Source: Alsobacter ponti (GTDB lineage Bacteria; Pseudomonadota; Alphaproteobacteria; Rhizobiales; Beijerinckiaceae). Taken from it: a stretch of 64,000 nucleotides of DNA. Under the pieces are notes generated by a model. That model did no database searches and had not been told where the DNA came from. It saw only the letters and a list, made by a program, of their open reading frames with translations. The stretch is from positions 372,001 to 436,000 of the forward strand of contig NZ_JANCLU010000001.1 in assembly GCF_024294805.1 (NCBI RefSeq). The letters are read 5' to 3'. Below are positions 34,540 to 41,476 of this stretch, piece after piece. Positions within the stretch are counted from its first letter, which is position 1. Every line of letters begins with the position of its first letter. Both the position numbers and the translations under genes were made by a program.

Positions 34540-35766
34540 ATGCATAGCGCGACACCGCCCGGTTCCAGCAGCAGCCTTTCCCTTCGTGCAATCGCCCACC
34601 CCAAGCCCCTGTTCCTTTGCTTTTCACATTTGCGATGGGATTTCGTCTGGCAGCGGCCGCAGCATCTGCTGAGCCGCGCGGCGAGGACGTACCGCGTCAT
34701 CGTCTTCGAGGAGCCCATCGTGGAGGCCATCGCCGAGCCCCGGCTCGACATGGCGGCGAAGGGCGGCGGCGTCACGGTCGCGACGCCCGTGTTGCCGGAG
34801 GGCCTGAGCGAACGCGGCACGATGGCGGCGCAGCGCAAGCTGCTCGACGCCATGCTGGCCGAAACGGGCCAGCCTTCCGCGCTCTGGTATTACTCGCCGA
34901 TGGCGATGGCCTTCAGCTCGCACCTCACGGCCAAGGTCGTCGTCTATGACTGCATGGACGAGCTCACCGCGTTCAAGAACGCTCCCGTCCTGCTGCCGCT
35001 GATGGAGCGGCGGCTGTTCAAGCAGGCCGATCTCGTGTTCACGGGCGGCGTCAGCCTGTACGAGGCCAAGAAGGGCCGCCACCGCAGCGTCCATGCTTTC
35101 CCGTCCAGCATCGACGCGGCCCATTTCGCCCGCGCTCGCCGCGAGGGCCGCGAAGACCCGGCCGACCAGGCTTCGATTCCGCATCCCCGTCTCGGCTTCT
35201 TCGGCGTCATCGACGAGCGCATGGATGTCGAGCTCGTGGCCGAGGCGGCGGGGCTGCGTCCGGACTGGCACTTCGTCATGCTCGGGCCGGTGGTGAAGAT
35301 CGACCCGGCTTCGCTGCCCCGTCGCGACAACATTCATTGGCTCGGCGGCAAGGACTACCAGCGCCTGCCGGACTACCTCGCGGGGTGGGATGTCGGCATC
35401 ATGCCGTTCGCGCTGAACGAGGCCACGCGGTTCATCAGCCCGACGAAAACGCCCGAGTTCCTGGCCGCCGGCGCGCCGGTGGTCTCCACGGCGATCCGCG
35501 ACGTGGTTCGGCCCTATGGCGACAACGGCCTCGTGGAGATCGCCGACGGGCCGCGGGACTTCGTCGACAAGGCTGCGATGCTGATGGAGCGGCCACGCGA
35601 GGCGTGGCTGGCCAAGGTCGACCGGCATCTCGCGGCCGGATCGTGGGACAAGACCTGGGCTTCCATGCAGAAGATGATGCGCGACGTCGTGCTGGCCAAG
35701 AGCGCGGCCGGCGAGCGACGCGGCCAGCGTCCCGCGGCGACGGCGGAAGGCGCGGTCCATGTTTGA
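34540..35766 (+). CDS. GT-B glycosyltransferase upstream of glf
   Basis: 408 residues, two Rossmann-like halves of a GT-B fold (FSHLRWDFVWQRPQHLLSR at the start; donor-site helix with SPTKTPEFLAAGAPVV). No signal peptide. It overlaps glf by 8 bp, so a tightly coupled pair: the neighbour makes UDP-galactofuranose, making this a candidate galactofuranosyltransferase for an exopolysaccharide or envelope glycan (inference from context). Under an EcfG promoter with a hairpin-bearing leader. Confidence 0.82.
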   Translation: MHSATPPGSSSSLSLRAIAHPKPLFLCFSHLRWDFVWQRPQHLLSRAARTYRVIVFEEPIVEAIAEPRLDMAAKGGGVTVATPVLPEGLSERGTMAAQRKLLDAMLAETGQPSALWYYSPMAMAFSSHLTAKVVVYDCMDELTAFKNAPVLLPLMERRLFKQADLVFTGGVSLYEAKKGRHRSVHAFPSSIDAAHFARARREGREDPADQASIPHPRLGFFGVIDERMDVELVAEAAGLRPDWHFVMLGPVVKIDPASLPRRDNIHWLGGKDYQRLPDYLAGWDVGIMPFALNEATRFISPTKTPEFLAAGAPVVSTAIRDVVRPYGDNGLVEIADGPRDFVDKAAMLMERPREAWLAKVDRHLAAGSWDKTWASMQKMMRDVVLAKSAAGERRGQRPAATAEGAVHV

Positions 35767-36889
35767 TTGGCTGATCGTCGGCGCCGGCTTCGCGGGCAGC
35801 ACGCTCGCGGAGCGCCTGGCGAAGGTGCGCGGGGACAGGGTTCTCGTCATCGACAAGCGGCCCCACATCGGCGGCAACGCCTATGACCGGCATGACGAGG
35901 CCGGGCTGCTGATCCACCAGTACGGTCCGCACATCTTCCACACCAACTCGCAGGCGATCTTCGATCACCTCTCGCAGTTCACGCAGTGGCGGTTCTACGA
36001 GCATCGCGTGCTGGCGATGGTGGACGGCCAGCTGCTGCCCATCCCCATCAACCTCGACACGGTGAACGGGCTCTACGGCCTGTCCCTCACGGAGGACCAG
36101 GTTGAGGACTTCTTCGCCTCGCGCGCCGAGCCCGCTGCGGAGGTCCGCACGTCCGAGGACGTGGTGGTCGGCCGCGTCGGCCGCGATCTCTACGAAAAGT
36201 TCTTCCGCGGCTATACGCGCAAGCAGTGGGGGCTCGACCCCTCGCAGCTCGACAAGTCGGTGACGGCGCGGGTGCCGGTGCGGACCAACCGGGACGACCG
36301 CTACTTCGGCGACACGTTCCAGTTCATGCCGCTGCACGGCTACACGCGCATGTTCGAGCGGATGCTGGATCACCCCAACATCAAGGTGATGACCCAGACG
36401 AGCTACCAGGAGATCCGCGACCTCGTGCCGCACCGCCGGGTGATCTACACCGGCCCGGTCGACGAGTTCTTCGACTTCCGGTTCGGGAAGCTTCCCTACC
36501 GGTCGCTGGAGTTCAAGCACGTCACGCTCGACCAGGAGTGGTTCCAGAAGGTGGCGGTGGTGAACTACCCGCAGACCGAGGACTACACGCGCGTCACCGA
36601 GTACAAGCACCTCACGGGCCAGAGCCATCCCAAGACGAGCCTGACCTACGAGTACCCGCGCGCGTCGGGCGATCCCTACTATCCGATCCCGATGCCGAAG
36701 AACGCCGAGCTCTACAAGCAGTACGAAGCGCTCGCGCGGGCCACTCCGGACGTCTGGTTCGTCGGGCGGTTGGCGACGTATCGCTACTACAACATGGACC
36801 AGGTGGTGGGGCAGGCGCTCGCCACGTTCCAGCGGATCCAGGCCGGCGAGCCGGCCACGCGGGAAGGAGCCATGGCGGCGGGCGGCTGA
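35759..36889 (+). CDS. glf: UDP-galactopyranose mutase
   Basis: 376 residues, FAD-binding start VGAGFAGSTLAERLA and IDKRPHIGGNAYD, with the UGM-typical GPHIFHTN and YTRKQWG segments and the late RLATYRYYNMDQV. It interconverts UDP-galactopyranose and UDP-galactofuranose in the cytoplasm, the donor for galactofuranose-containing glycans. Length and motifs are complete. Second gene of the stress-controlled operon. Confidence 0.93.
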   Translation: MFDWLIVGAGFAGSTLAERLAKVRGDRVLVIDKRPHIGGNAYDRHDEAGLLIHQYGPHIFHTNSQAIFDHLSQFTQWRFYEHRVLAMVDGQLLPIPINLDTVNGLYGLSLTEDQVEDFFASRAEPAAEVRTSEDVVVGRVGRDLYEKFFRGYTRKQWGLDPSQLDKSVTARVPVRTNRDDRYFGDTFQFMPLHGYTRMFERMLDHPNIKVMTQTSYQEIRDLVPHRRVIYTGPVDEFFDFRFGKLPYRSLEFKHVTLDQEWFQKVAVVNYPQTEDYTRVTEYKHLTGQSHPKTSLTYEYPRASGDPYYPIPMPKNAELYKQYEALARATPDVWFVGRLATYRYYNMDQVVGQALATFQRIQAGEPATREGAMAAGG

Positions 36890-36932
36890 CGGCCGCCGCT
36901 CAGTCCCGTCGTCTTCCCCGTCTTCTCGGCGC

Positions 36933-36957
36933 TCCGGGACGCGATTCGCGTCCCGGA
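36933..36957. terminator. Strong hairpin between glf and the KGG gene
   Basis: 11-bp perfect stem TCCGGGACGCG / CGCGTCCCGGA with an ATT loop, between two convergent genes. A T-rich segment (GATCTTTTCTTG) follows some distance away on the plus strand. 36890-37038 otherwise holds nothing. Confidence 0.5.
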
Positions 36958-37038
36958 CCTCCCTGTCTTCGATCTTTTCTTGTCAGGCTTCGACGCGCAT
37001 GCGGGGCACGCGCGTCAATCGTTCGCGCTCCCGGGGCG

Positions 37039-37317
37039 TCAGCCCCGGCTGCCGCCCTGCGGGTCGCGCCGATGCGAGGCCTCTCCGCCCTTGCGCCCCG
37101 CCTCGGCGGCGAGCTTCGGGTCGCGGGAGAAGCTGCGGGCCTCAGGGGCGACGCTGCGGCCGCCCTTGCGGCCGGCTTCGGCAGCGAGCTTCGGATCGCG
37201 CGAGAAGCTGCGCTTCTCGTTGGGCACGCTCTCACCGCCCTTGCGGGCGATTTCGCGCTGCTTGCTTTCGTCCATCGAGGCGAAGCCCCGATTGGACCTC
37301 TGCTGCTTGTCTGCCAT
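37039..37317 (-). CDS. KGG-repeat general stress protein
   Basis: 92 residues, hydrophilic. It contains the KGG stress motif three times (REIARKGGE, then AAEAGRKGG twice), the last two inside an almost identical duplicated unit RSFSRDPKLAAEAGRKGG. Related to E. coli YciG/GsiB-type proteins expressed in general stress; disordered, molecular role unknown. The ATG at 37317 lies about 25 nt from the predicted transcript start. YciG-, YciE- and YciF-like proteins all occur in this window. Confidence 0.85.
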   Translation of the reverse strand: MADKQQRSNRGFASMDESKQREIARKGGESVPNEKRSFSRDPKLAAEAGRKGGRSVAPEARSFSRDPKLAAEAGRKGGEASHRRDPQGGSRG

Positions 37318-37349
37318 TCGCGAGGCTCCTCTGGCTTGTAGACTTGCGC

Positions 37350-37375
37350 AACGCGCGGGCTTCGCCATGAGTTCC
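37350..37375 (-). promoter_or_regulatory. EcfG-type promoter of the KGG gene
   Basis: Minus strand GGAAC (37375-37371), 17-nt spacer, CGTT (37353-37350). Confidence 0.82.
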
Positions 37376-37515
37376 GTGGCGCTTACGCTTTGTTTTGTTT
37401 CCGCGTCGCCTCGAATTGTGGGCGTGCGCCGGCCGGCGCGGCCCGGCAACCAACGCCTGCCTCGTACGTTCCCCGGCACACGGGCTGGGGCCCGACCGCG
37501 AAGGAGGAAACTCGG

Positions 37516-37788
37516 ATGAGGAAGATCGTGCTGGCGGCGTCTGTCGCACTCTCGCTGGGCGCGTGCGCCCAGACCGAAGCCGACAACCGGGCCCTGACGG
37601 GAGCCGCGCTGGGAGGCGCGACCGGCGCCGTCGTCGGCGGGCTGGCGACGGGCAAGGCGGGCGGCGCGCTCGCGGGCGGCGCGATCGGCGCGGCCGGCGG
37701 CGCCATCCTGGGCGCGGCGACGACGCCCCGGCGCTATGGCGACTGCTACTACGACGGCTGGGGCCGCCGCGTCTGCAATTACTACTGA
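37516..37788 (+). CDS. Glycine-zipper lipoprotein
   Basis: 90 residues: lipoprotein signal peptide with lipobox LGAC (Cys17), then a glycine-zipper hairpin (about 30-66: GAALGGATGAVVGGLATG, GGAIGAAGGAILGA) like the 17-kDa antigen/SlyB family, and a short C-terminus with two Cys. Predicted outer-membrane or periplasmic-facing. AAGGAGG precedes the ATG. No perfect EcfG box was found upstream. Confidence 0.85.
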   Translation: MRKIVLAASVALSLGACAQTEADNRALTGAALGGATGAVVGGLATGKAGGALAGGAIGAAGGAILGAATTPRRYGDCYYDGWGRRVCNYY

Positions 37789-37816
37789 GACTCGTTCGGC
37801 CGCGAGGCCGCAAGAC

Positions 37817-37852
37817 AGCGCCGGCGCAAGTGATTGCGCCGGCGCTTTTGTT
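37817..37852 (+). terminator. Intrinsic terminator of the lipoprotein gene
   Basis: 13-bp perfect stem AGCGCCGGCGCAA / TTGCGCCGGCGCT with a GTGA loop, then TTTGTTTTT. Confidence 0.88.
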
Positions 37853-37869
37853 TTTGGGGTTCAGCTCCT

Positions 37870-37920
37870 GGGGAGATCAGCCCTTAGGGGAGATCAGCCC
37901 TTAGGGGAGATCAGCCCTTG
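37870..37920. repeat. Three tandem 17-bp repeats over the DUF4142 stop codon
   Basis: GGGGAGATCAGCCCTTA occurs three times head to tail (37870-37886, 37887-37903, 37904-37920; last base of the third differs). The third copy contains the stop codon of the DUF4142 gene (minus strand), so slippage here could alter its C-terminus or 3' end. Confidence 0.9.
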
Positions 37921-38483
37921 GCCTTGGTGGCCTTGTGCGCCTTCGCGCCGGTGGTGTTGGAGGTCGACAGCTTCTGGACCGCATCGAGATGCTTCTGCAG
38001 GTCCGGAAGCAGCTTCGCGGCGAACTGCTTCAGGGGCGCGCTCTCGCCGCTCATCGAGTAGGTCTTGAACAGCGCCACGGCGTCGGTATGCGCCTTGAGC
38101 TGCGCGGCGATGTAGTCCTTGTCGAAGTTCGTCGCGGCGTTGACGCGGTTCAGCGTCGCCTCGTGCTGCGCGTCGAGCTTGGACGTGTCGGGCAGCTGCT
38201 CGTTGGCGGCCTTGACCGCCTGGACGAACTCCTGCTCGGCCTTGGTGTGATCGTCGATCATCATCTGCGCGAAGCGCTTCACGTCCTCGCGCTTCGACTT
38301 CTGCAGCGCGACGCGGCTCGATTCGATCTCGAACTTGTTGGAGTTCGCGACGGTCGAGACGAAAGCCTTGGCGTCGACCGCCGCGGCCGCCACCGCGGGC
38401 TTGGTCGCGGCGGACTGCGCCATGGCGGGGAAGGTGGAAAAGGCGATGGCCGCGACGGCGGCGGCGGACAGGATGGTTTTCAC
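37911..38483 (-). CDS. Exported DUF4142 protein
   Basis: 190 residues: signal peptide (cleavage near AMAQ, residue 22), then a long helical DUF4142 domain (ferritin-like four-helix bundle; blocks FEIESSRVALQKS and FAQMMIDDHTKAEQEF). The family is common in rhizobia and often stress-induced; periplasmic, function unproven. The upstream promoter-like box deviates by one base from the EcfG consensus. The C-terminal tail is Lys/Ala-rich and its stop lies within tandem repeats. Confidence 0.85.
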   Translation of the reverse strand: MKTILSAAAVAAIAFSTFPAMAQSAATKPAVAAAAVDAKAFVSTVANSNKFEIESSRVALQKSKREDVKRFAQMMIDDHTKAEQEFVQAVKAANEQLPDTSKLDAQHEATLNRVNAATNFDKDYIAAQLKAHTDAVALFKTYSMSGESAPLKQFAAKLLPDLQKHLDAVQKLSTSNTTGAKAHKATKAKG

Positions 38484-38540
38484 GGTTCGACTCCGGTTGA
38501 CTGGATTGCGGGCCTGCCCCCCGGAACACCCGCCTCGGAG

Positions 38541-38565
38541 AACTCGGTGCGAGAGGGGCGGTTCC
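38541..38565 (-). promoter_or_regulatory. Near-consensus EcfG-type promoter of the DUF4142 gene
   Basis: Minus strand GGAAC (38565-38561), 16-nt spacer, then AGTT instead of CGTT (38544-38541). Position relative to the gene (about 58 bp) matches the other stress promoters. Confidence 0.5.
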
Positions 38566-38591
38566 GGCGCGGCAGCCGGGGCGGCGGGCGC

Positions 38592-38628
38592 AAAAAAGAG
38601 GGCCGGCGCGGGTTTCCCCGGCCGGCCC
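38592..38628 (-). terminator. Intrinsic terminator of the intact DUF892 gene
   Basis: On the minus strand a GC-rich stem (7-bp arms 38622-38628 and 38600-38606) about 20 bp after the stop, then TCTTTTTTG. Confidence 0.8.
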
Positions 38629-38648
38629 CGTTCGGGTTGCGGCGCGTG

Positions 38649-39137
38649 TTACATGGCGTCTTCGTTGACGTCGCCTTCCGCGATTTCGGTGAGAAGACGG
38701 TCGGCGTTCTTCTCCTCGTCGAGGGTCTGTTCGAGCAGGTCGATGGCGTCGTCCATCTCCAGTTCCTCGGCCCACGCGATCAGCGTGCCGTAGCGGGAGA
38801 TTTCGTAGTGCTCGACGGCCTGCGCGGCGGCCAGCATGCCGGCGTCGCGGACCTCGTCGTCCTCGATCTCCTGGATCAGCGACTCGGCTTCCTTGATGAT
38901 GCCCTCGATGGCGTCGCAGCGCTCGCCCTTCACGGGCTGCTTGACGATGGCGAACACCTTCTCGAGACGCTGCACCTGTTCGCGCGTCTCCTCGAGGTGC
39001 TGCTGGAAGGCTTCCTTCAGCTCTTCCGACTGCGCCTTCTCCACCATTTTCGGGAGCGCCTTCAGGATTTGGTTCTCGGCGTAATAGATATCGCCGAGCG
39101 TATGGACAAAGAGATCCTGCATCGTTTTGACGGCCAT
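38649..39137 (-). CDS. DUF892 (YciE/YciF-like) ferritin-like protein, intact copy
   Basis: 162 residues forming four helices with the family's acidic metal-site residues (DIYYAENQILKALPKM, VEHYEISRYGTLI, DEEKNADRLL). Family members are stress-induced diiron-type ferritin-like proteins. AGGAG precedes the ATG. Compare the frameshifted paralogue at 6561-7075. Its EcfG promoter has a 17-nt spacer. Confidence 0.88.
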   Translation of the reverse strand: MAVKTMQDLFVHTLGDIYYAENQILKALPKMVEKAQSEELKEAFQQHLEETREQVQRLEKVFAIVKQPVKGERCDAIEGIIKEAESLIQEIEDDEVRDAGMLAAAQAVEHYEISRYGTLIAWAEELEMDDAIDLLEQTLDEEKNADRLLTEIAEGDVNEDAM

Positions 39138-39167
39138 GATGGTGCTCCTGTGAATGAGGTGCCGAGG

Positions 39168-39193
39168 AACGCCGCGGCGAGTACGGTGGTTCC
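39168..39193 (-). promoter_or_regulatory. EcfG-type promoter of the intact DUF892 gene
   Basis: Minus strand GGAAC (39193-39189), 17-nt spacer, CGTT (39171-39168). Confidence 0.82.
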
Positions 39194-39224
39194 GGTGTCC
39201 CGACCGTCGATGGGAGGAAACGTC

Positions 39225-39469
39225 ATGGCCCTTCAGACTGTCCACGACCCGCCGCAGCGGAGCCGTCCCGGCTGGGTCCGCGCGACCCTCGCCAGCCGCA
39301 GGGCGACGCCCCCGGTCCGGACGACGCGACCGACGACATCGATCAGGAGGGCCGCGCGCCACCGCCCGCCGATCCGTCGGGGGAGGAGGGCGCGCAGCCC
39401 CGTCGCGGTGACGTCGAGCGCCCGGCTCCCGAGGGCCCGCCGCCCGATGGGCCGACGCCCAAGTCGTGA
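39225..39469 (+). pseudogene. Possible small disordered protein gene with a frameshift
   Basis: GGGAGG precedes an ATG at 39225 (MALQTVHDPPQ). From about 39260 the coding-like frame is the +2 frame: GC-rich third positions, Asp/Glu/Pro/Gly-rich protein (GDAPGPDDATDDIDQEGRA) ending at TGA 39467-39469, but this frame has no start. One extra base near 39255-39260 would join the two into an 82-residue disordered protein. Low confidence; it may be neither coding nor broken. Confidence 0.3.
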
Positions 39470-39559
39470 GCCCCGAATTCCGGTGGCGCTGCAGCTGCCT
39501 TCCCCGCCTGCGCGGGACCGGACGCCGTCCTCTGCATGACTTTTGTGCGAACGAGATTC

Positions 39560-39584
39560 GGAACCCGGCAAGGCCGCGAGCGTT
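39560..39584 (+). promoter_or_regulatory. EcfG-type promoter of the 39642 gene
   Basis: GGAAC (39560-39564), 16-nt spacer, CGTT (39581-39584). Confidence 0.82.
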
Positions 39585-39641
39585 GGTAGGGAGCTTCGGG
39601 GCTCACGCATTTCGACCCCTTCCGTAGCCAGGAACGCGCCC

Positions 39642-39965
39642 ATGACATTGTCGCGACTCTTGCCGACGGCGGCCTTCGCCGTGGCGGTTTCCGCCTTCTT
39701 CGCCCCGCCGATGTTGACTGCCGCGCGCATCGGCGGCACGCCGCCGGCCCCTCAGCCGCGCCTTAGCGTCGACGTCCGGGAAACGGCGCAGCTCCCGACG
39801 GTGCGCCGGCTGACGCGCTCGGCGGATCTGTGCGCTCCGGCGCAGGCTCCGGCCGCGTCGGTTCCAGGGCCCTCCAGCCCGGCTCCGACCTCCGGCGCGC
39901 CGGACGGCATGCGCCGGGTCGTGGCGTCGCTCGCGCCGGCGGCGGGCGAGGCCGCGACGCGATAG
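39642..39965 (+). CDS. Small secreted Ala/Pro-rich protein under stress control
   Basis: 107 residues: signal peptide (LLPTAAFAVAVSAFFA, probable cleavage near TAA), then a proline- and alanine-rich, low-complexity body with one Cys. No family recognised. A hairpin terminator follows at once. Predicted periplasmic. The EcfG promoter starts it about 50 nt upstream of the ATG. Confidence 0.6.
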   Translation: MTLSRLLPTAAFAVAVSAFFAPPMLTAARIGGTPPAPQPRLSVDVRETAQLPTVRRLTRSADLCAPAQAPAASVPGPSSPAPTSGAPDGMRRVVASLAPAAGEAATR

Positions 39966-39968
39966 GGG

Positions 39969-39991
39969 CGCCGCCGGTTTTTTCGGCGGCG
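39969..39991 (+). terminator. Hairpin after the secreted small protein gene
   Basis: 8-bp stem CGCCGCCG / CGGCGGCG with a GTTTTTT loop, just after the stop. It lacks a T-run behind the stem, so its termination strength is uncertain. Confidence 0.5.
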
Positions 39992-39995
39992 TTCA

Positions 39996-40020
39996 GGAAC
40001 CTGCCGGGCGCGGGTCCGTT
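39996..40020 (+). promoter_or_regulatory. EcfG-type promoter of sRNA candidate 3
   Basis: GGAAC (39996-40000), 16-nt spacer, CGTT (40017-40020). No ORF follows before a terminator-like hairpin at 40084-40113. Confidence 0.8.
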
Positions 40021-40027
40021 CTTCTCA

Positions 40028-40120
40028 CGCAAGGCATGGTCTGGGTGTCTGTGCCCCCTCCCGCCCGATCGGATCATGCCTTGGGACCCGCAGCGGCTCA
40101 GCCCTGCGGGTCCTTTGATT
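40028..40120 (+). ncRNA. Candidate general-stress sRNA 3, near phyR copy 2
   Basis: Predicted start near 40028. A perfect 9-bp 5' stem CAAGGCATG / CATGCCTTG (40030-40038 / 40075-40083) encloses a loop containing UGCCCCCUCCC (40052-40062), the same 11-mer as in sRNA candidate 2. A terminator hairpin follows (10-bp arms GGACCCGCAG 40084-40093 and CTGCGGGTCC 40104-40113) with UUUGAUU. About 93 nt, no ORF. Between it and phyR copy 2 lies only the DUF3309 gene. The 3' U-tract is weak, so the end is uncertain. Confidence 0.62.
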
Positions 40121-40164
40121 CCGCGCCCGGGAATCGCGACTTGGGCCGGATTGTGGCCCTCCAA

Positions 40165-40190
40165 GGAACCTTCGCTTCAGCGGCCGCGTT
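40165..40190 (+). promoter_or_regulatory. EcfG-type promoter of the DUF3309 gene
   Basis: GGAAC (40165-40169), 17-nt spacer, CGTT (40187-40190), about 88 nt upstream of the ATG. Confidence 0.82.
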
Positions 40191-40285
40191 ATCGCTTCGC
40201 TAGTGGATTGGTTTTGCTTTGAAATTCGATACGGGCCGAGCGACCGCCGCAGGGGCGGCCGGTCCGCCCGGCACAGGAGGCATCC

Positions 40286-40444
40286 ATGACTATCGGTACT
40301 ATCCTGCTCATCATCCTGATCCTGCTGCTGATCGGCGCCGTTCCGGCGTGGCCGTACAGCCGCGGCTGGGGCTATGCCCCGTCGGGCATTCTCGGCGTCG
40401 TCTTCCTGATCATCCTGATCCTGCTGCTGACCGGACGGATGTGA
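40286..40444 (+). CDS. DUF3309 small membrane protein
   Basis: 52 residues, two near-identical hydrophobic helices (TILLIILILLLIGAVPAWPY and GVVFLIILILLLTG) around a WGYAPSG loop, the DUF3309 pattern widespread in Hyphomicrobiales. CAGGAGG lies just before the ATG. Often stress-linked in rhizobia; function unknown. The internal helix duplication is visible at DNA level (CTGATCATCCTGATCCTGCT-like runs). The downstream hairpin separates it from the convergent phyR copy 2. Confidence 0.85.
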   Translation: MTIGTILLIILILLLIGAVPAWPYSRGWGYAPSGILGVVFLIILILLLTGRM

Positions 40445-40462
40445 CGGGCAGCGCCGGACGCA

Positions 40463-40490
40463 AAAAGGGCCGGCTCGCGCCGGCCCTTTT
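40463..40490. terminator. Bidirectional terminator between DUF3309 and phyR copy 2
   Basis: AAAAGGGCCGGC-TCGC-GCCGGCCCTTTT, a perfect 12-bp inverted repeat with A and T runs on opposite sides, between convergent genes. Confidence 0.9.
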
Positions 40491-40510
40491 CGCATGGGCG
40501 TCCCGATCGA

Positions 40511-41317
40511 TCAGGCAGTGACGGATTCGGCGCGATGCGCCTTGCGCTGGAAGAACAGCGCCTGGCTGATCACCGCCTTCACCGTGTCGGTGAGGAACGG
40601 CTTGGTGATCAGGAAAGCAGGCTCGGGGCGCATGCCGGTGAGGAACCGCTCCGGGTAGGCGGTGATGAAGATCACCGGCACTTCGAGCATGCCGAGGATC
40701 TCGTTGACCGCCTCCAGGCCCGAGCTGCCGTCGGCGAGCTGAATGTCCGCGAGAATGAGTCCCGGCGTCAGCCTGGCGATCGCGGCTACCGCTTCCTTGT
40801 GGGTGCGCGCGACGTCGACGACGCGATGGCCGAGGTCTTCCACCAGCGACTGCAGGTCGAGCGCGATCAGCGGCTCGTCCTCGATGATCAGGACGTCCGT
40901 CTTGATCTGGTTGGCGATCTCGCGCCCGGCTTCCTCGACGAGACCGTTGGCCTCATCGAGGCTGCATTCCAGAACCTTGGCGACCTCGGCGTTGGTCATG
41001 CCCTCCAGCGAGCGCAGGAGGAACGCGATGCGCGAGCGCGGCGTAACCGCGTCGAGGCTCTTCAGCGCGCCGACCTCGGCGGGGGGGAGGGCGGGGTCGA
41101 CCTGGGCGTTGATCGGCACGGAGCGCCACACGTCCAGCAGGATGCGATATAACGACAGCCGCACCTCTCCCGCCGGATCGAGGCGGGACGGGTCGGCGAC
41201 GATGCTCTCCAGCGCCGCCTGCACGTAGATGTCGCCGATACGTTGGTTGCCTGTGAGCGCGCGGGCGAAGCGCCGCAGATAGGGCAAATGCGGCGCAATG
41301 GCCTGTGAGATGGGCAT
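40511..41317 (-). CDS. phyR: General stress response regulator PhyR, copy 2
   Basis: 268 residues, sigma-like domain (about 1-135) plus receiver (about 141-262); phospho-acceptor Asp191 in LADIQLADG, Lys239 in ITKPF, FITAY switch. The receiver is nearly identical to copy 1, while the sigma-like domain differs more (for example NAEVAKVLECSLDEANGLV), so partner specificity may have shifted. Divergent from nepR-ecfG copy 2, as in copy 1. Confidence 0.95.
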   Translation of the reverse strand: MPISQAIAPHLPYLRRFARALTGNQRIGDIYVQAALESIVADPSRLDPAGEVRLSLYRILLDVWRSVPINAQVDPALPPAEVGALKSLDAVTPRSRIAFLLRSLEGMTNAEVAKVLECSLDEANGLVEEAGREIANQIKTDVLIIEDEPLIALDLQSLVEDLGHRVVDVARTHKEAVAAIARLTPGLILADIQLADGSSGLEAVNEILGMLEVPVIFITAYPERFLTGMRPEPAFLITKPFLTDTVKAVISQALFFQRKAHRAESVTA

Positions 41318-41365
41318 GAAGCTCCCCCGATCACCGCGACACGCGAGTGAATTCTACCCAGCCAC

Positions 41366-41390
41366 AACGTTAGGGCGAAAAAAAGGTTCC
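41366..41390 (-). promoter_or_regulatory. EcfG-type promoter of phyR copy 2
   Basis: Minus strand GGAAC (41390-41386), 16-nt spacer, CGTT (41369-41366), back to back with the nepR promoter (nine bases apart). Confidence 0.88.
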
Positions 41391-41399
41391 GTCTCCGCC

Positions 41400-41424
41400 G
41401 GAACTCGGCAGCTTCGGAAACGTT
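41400..41424 (+). promoter_or_regulatory. EcfG-type promoter of nepR-ecfG copy 2
   Basis: GGAAC (41400-41404), 16-nt spacer, CGTT (41421-41424). Confidence 0.88.
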
Positions 41425-41476
41425 ATGAGCCAGAGCGCCCGCACAGCTTCAGGCGGGCGGATCCCGGAGGGTGGCG

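Noticed and set aside
37457-37477. AACG...GTTCC pair upstream of the glycine-zipper lipoprotein gene
   Set aside because: Spacer is only about 12 nt and the orientation is wrong for the gene, so not an EcfG promoter.
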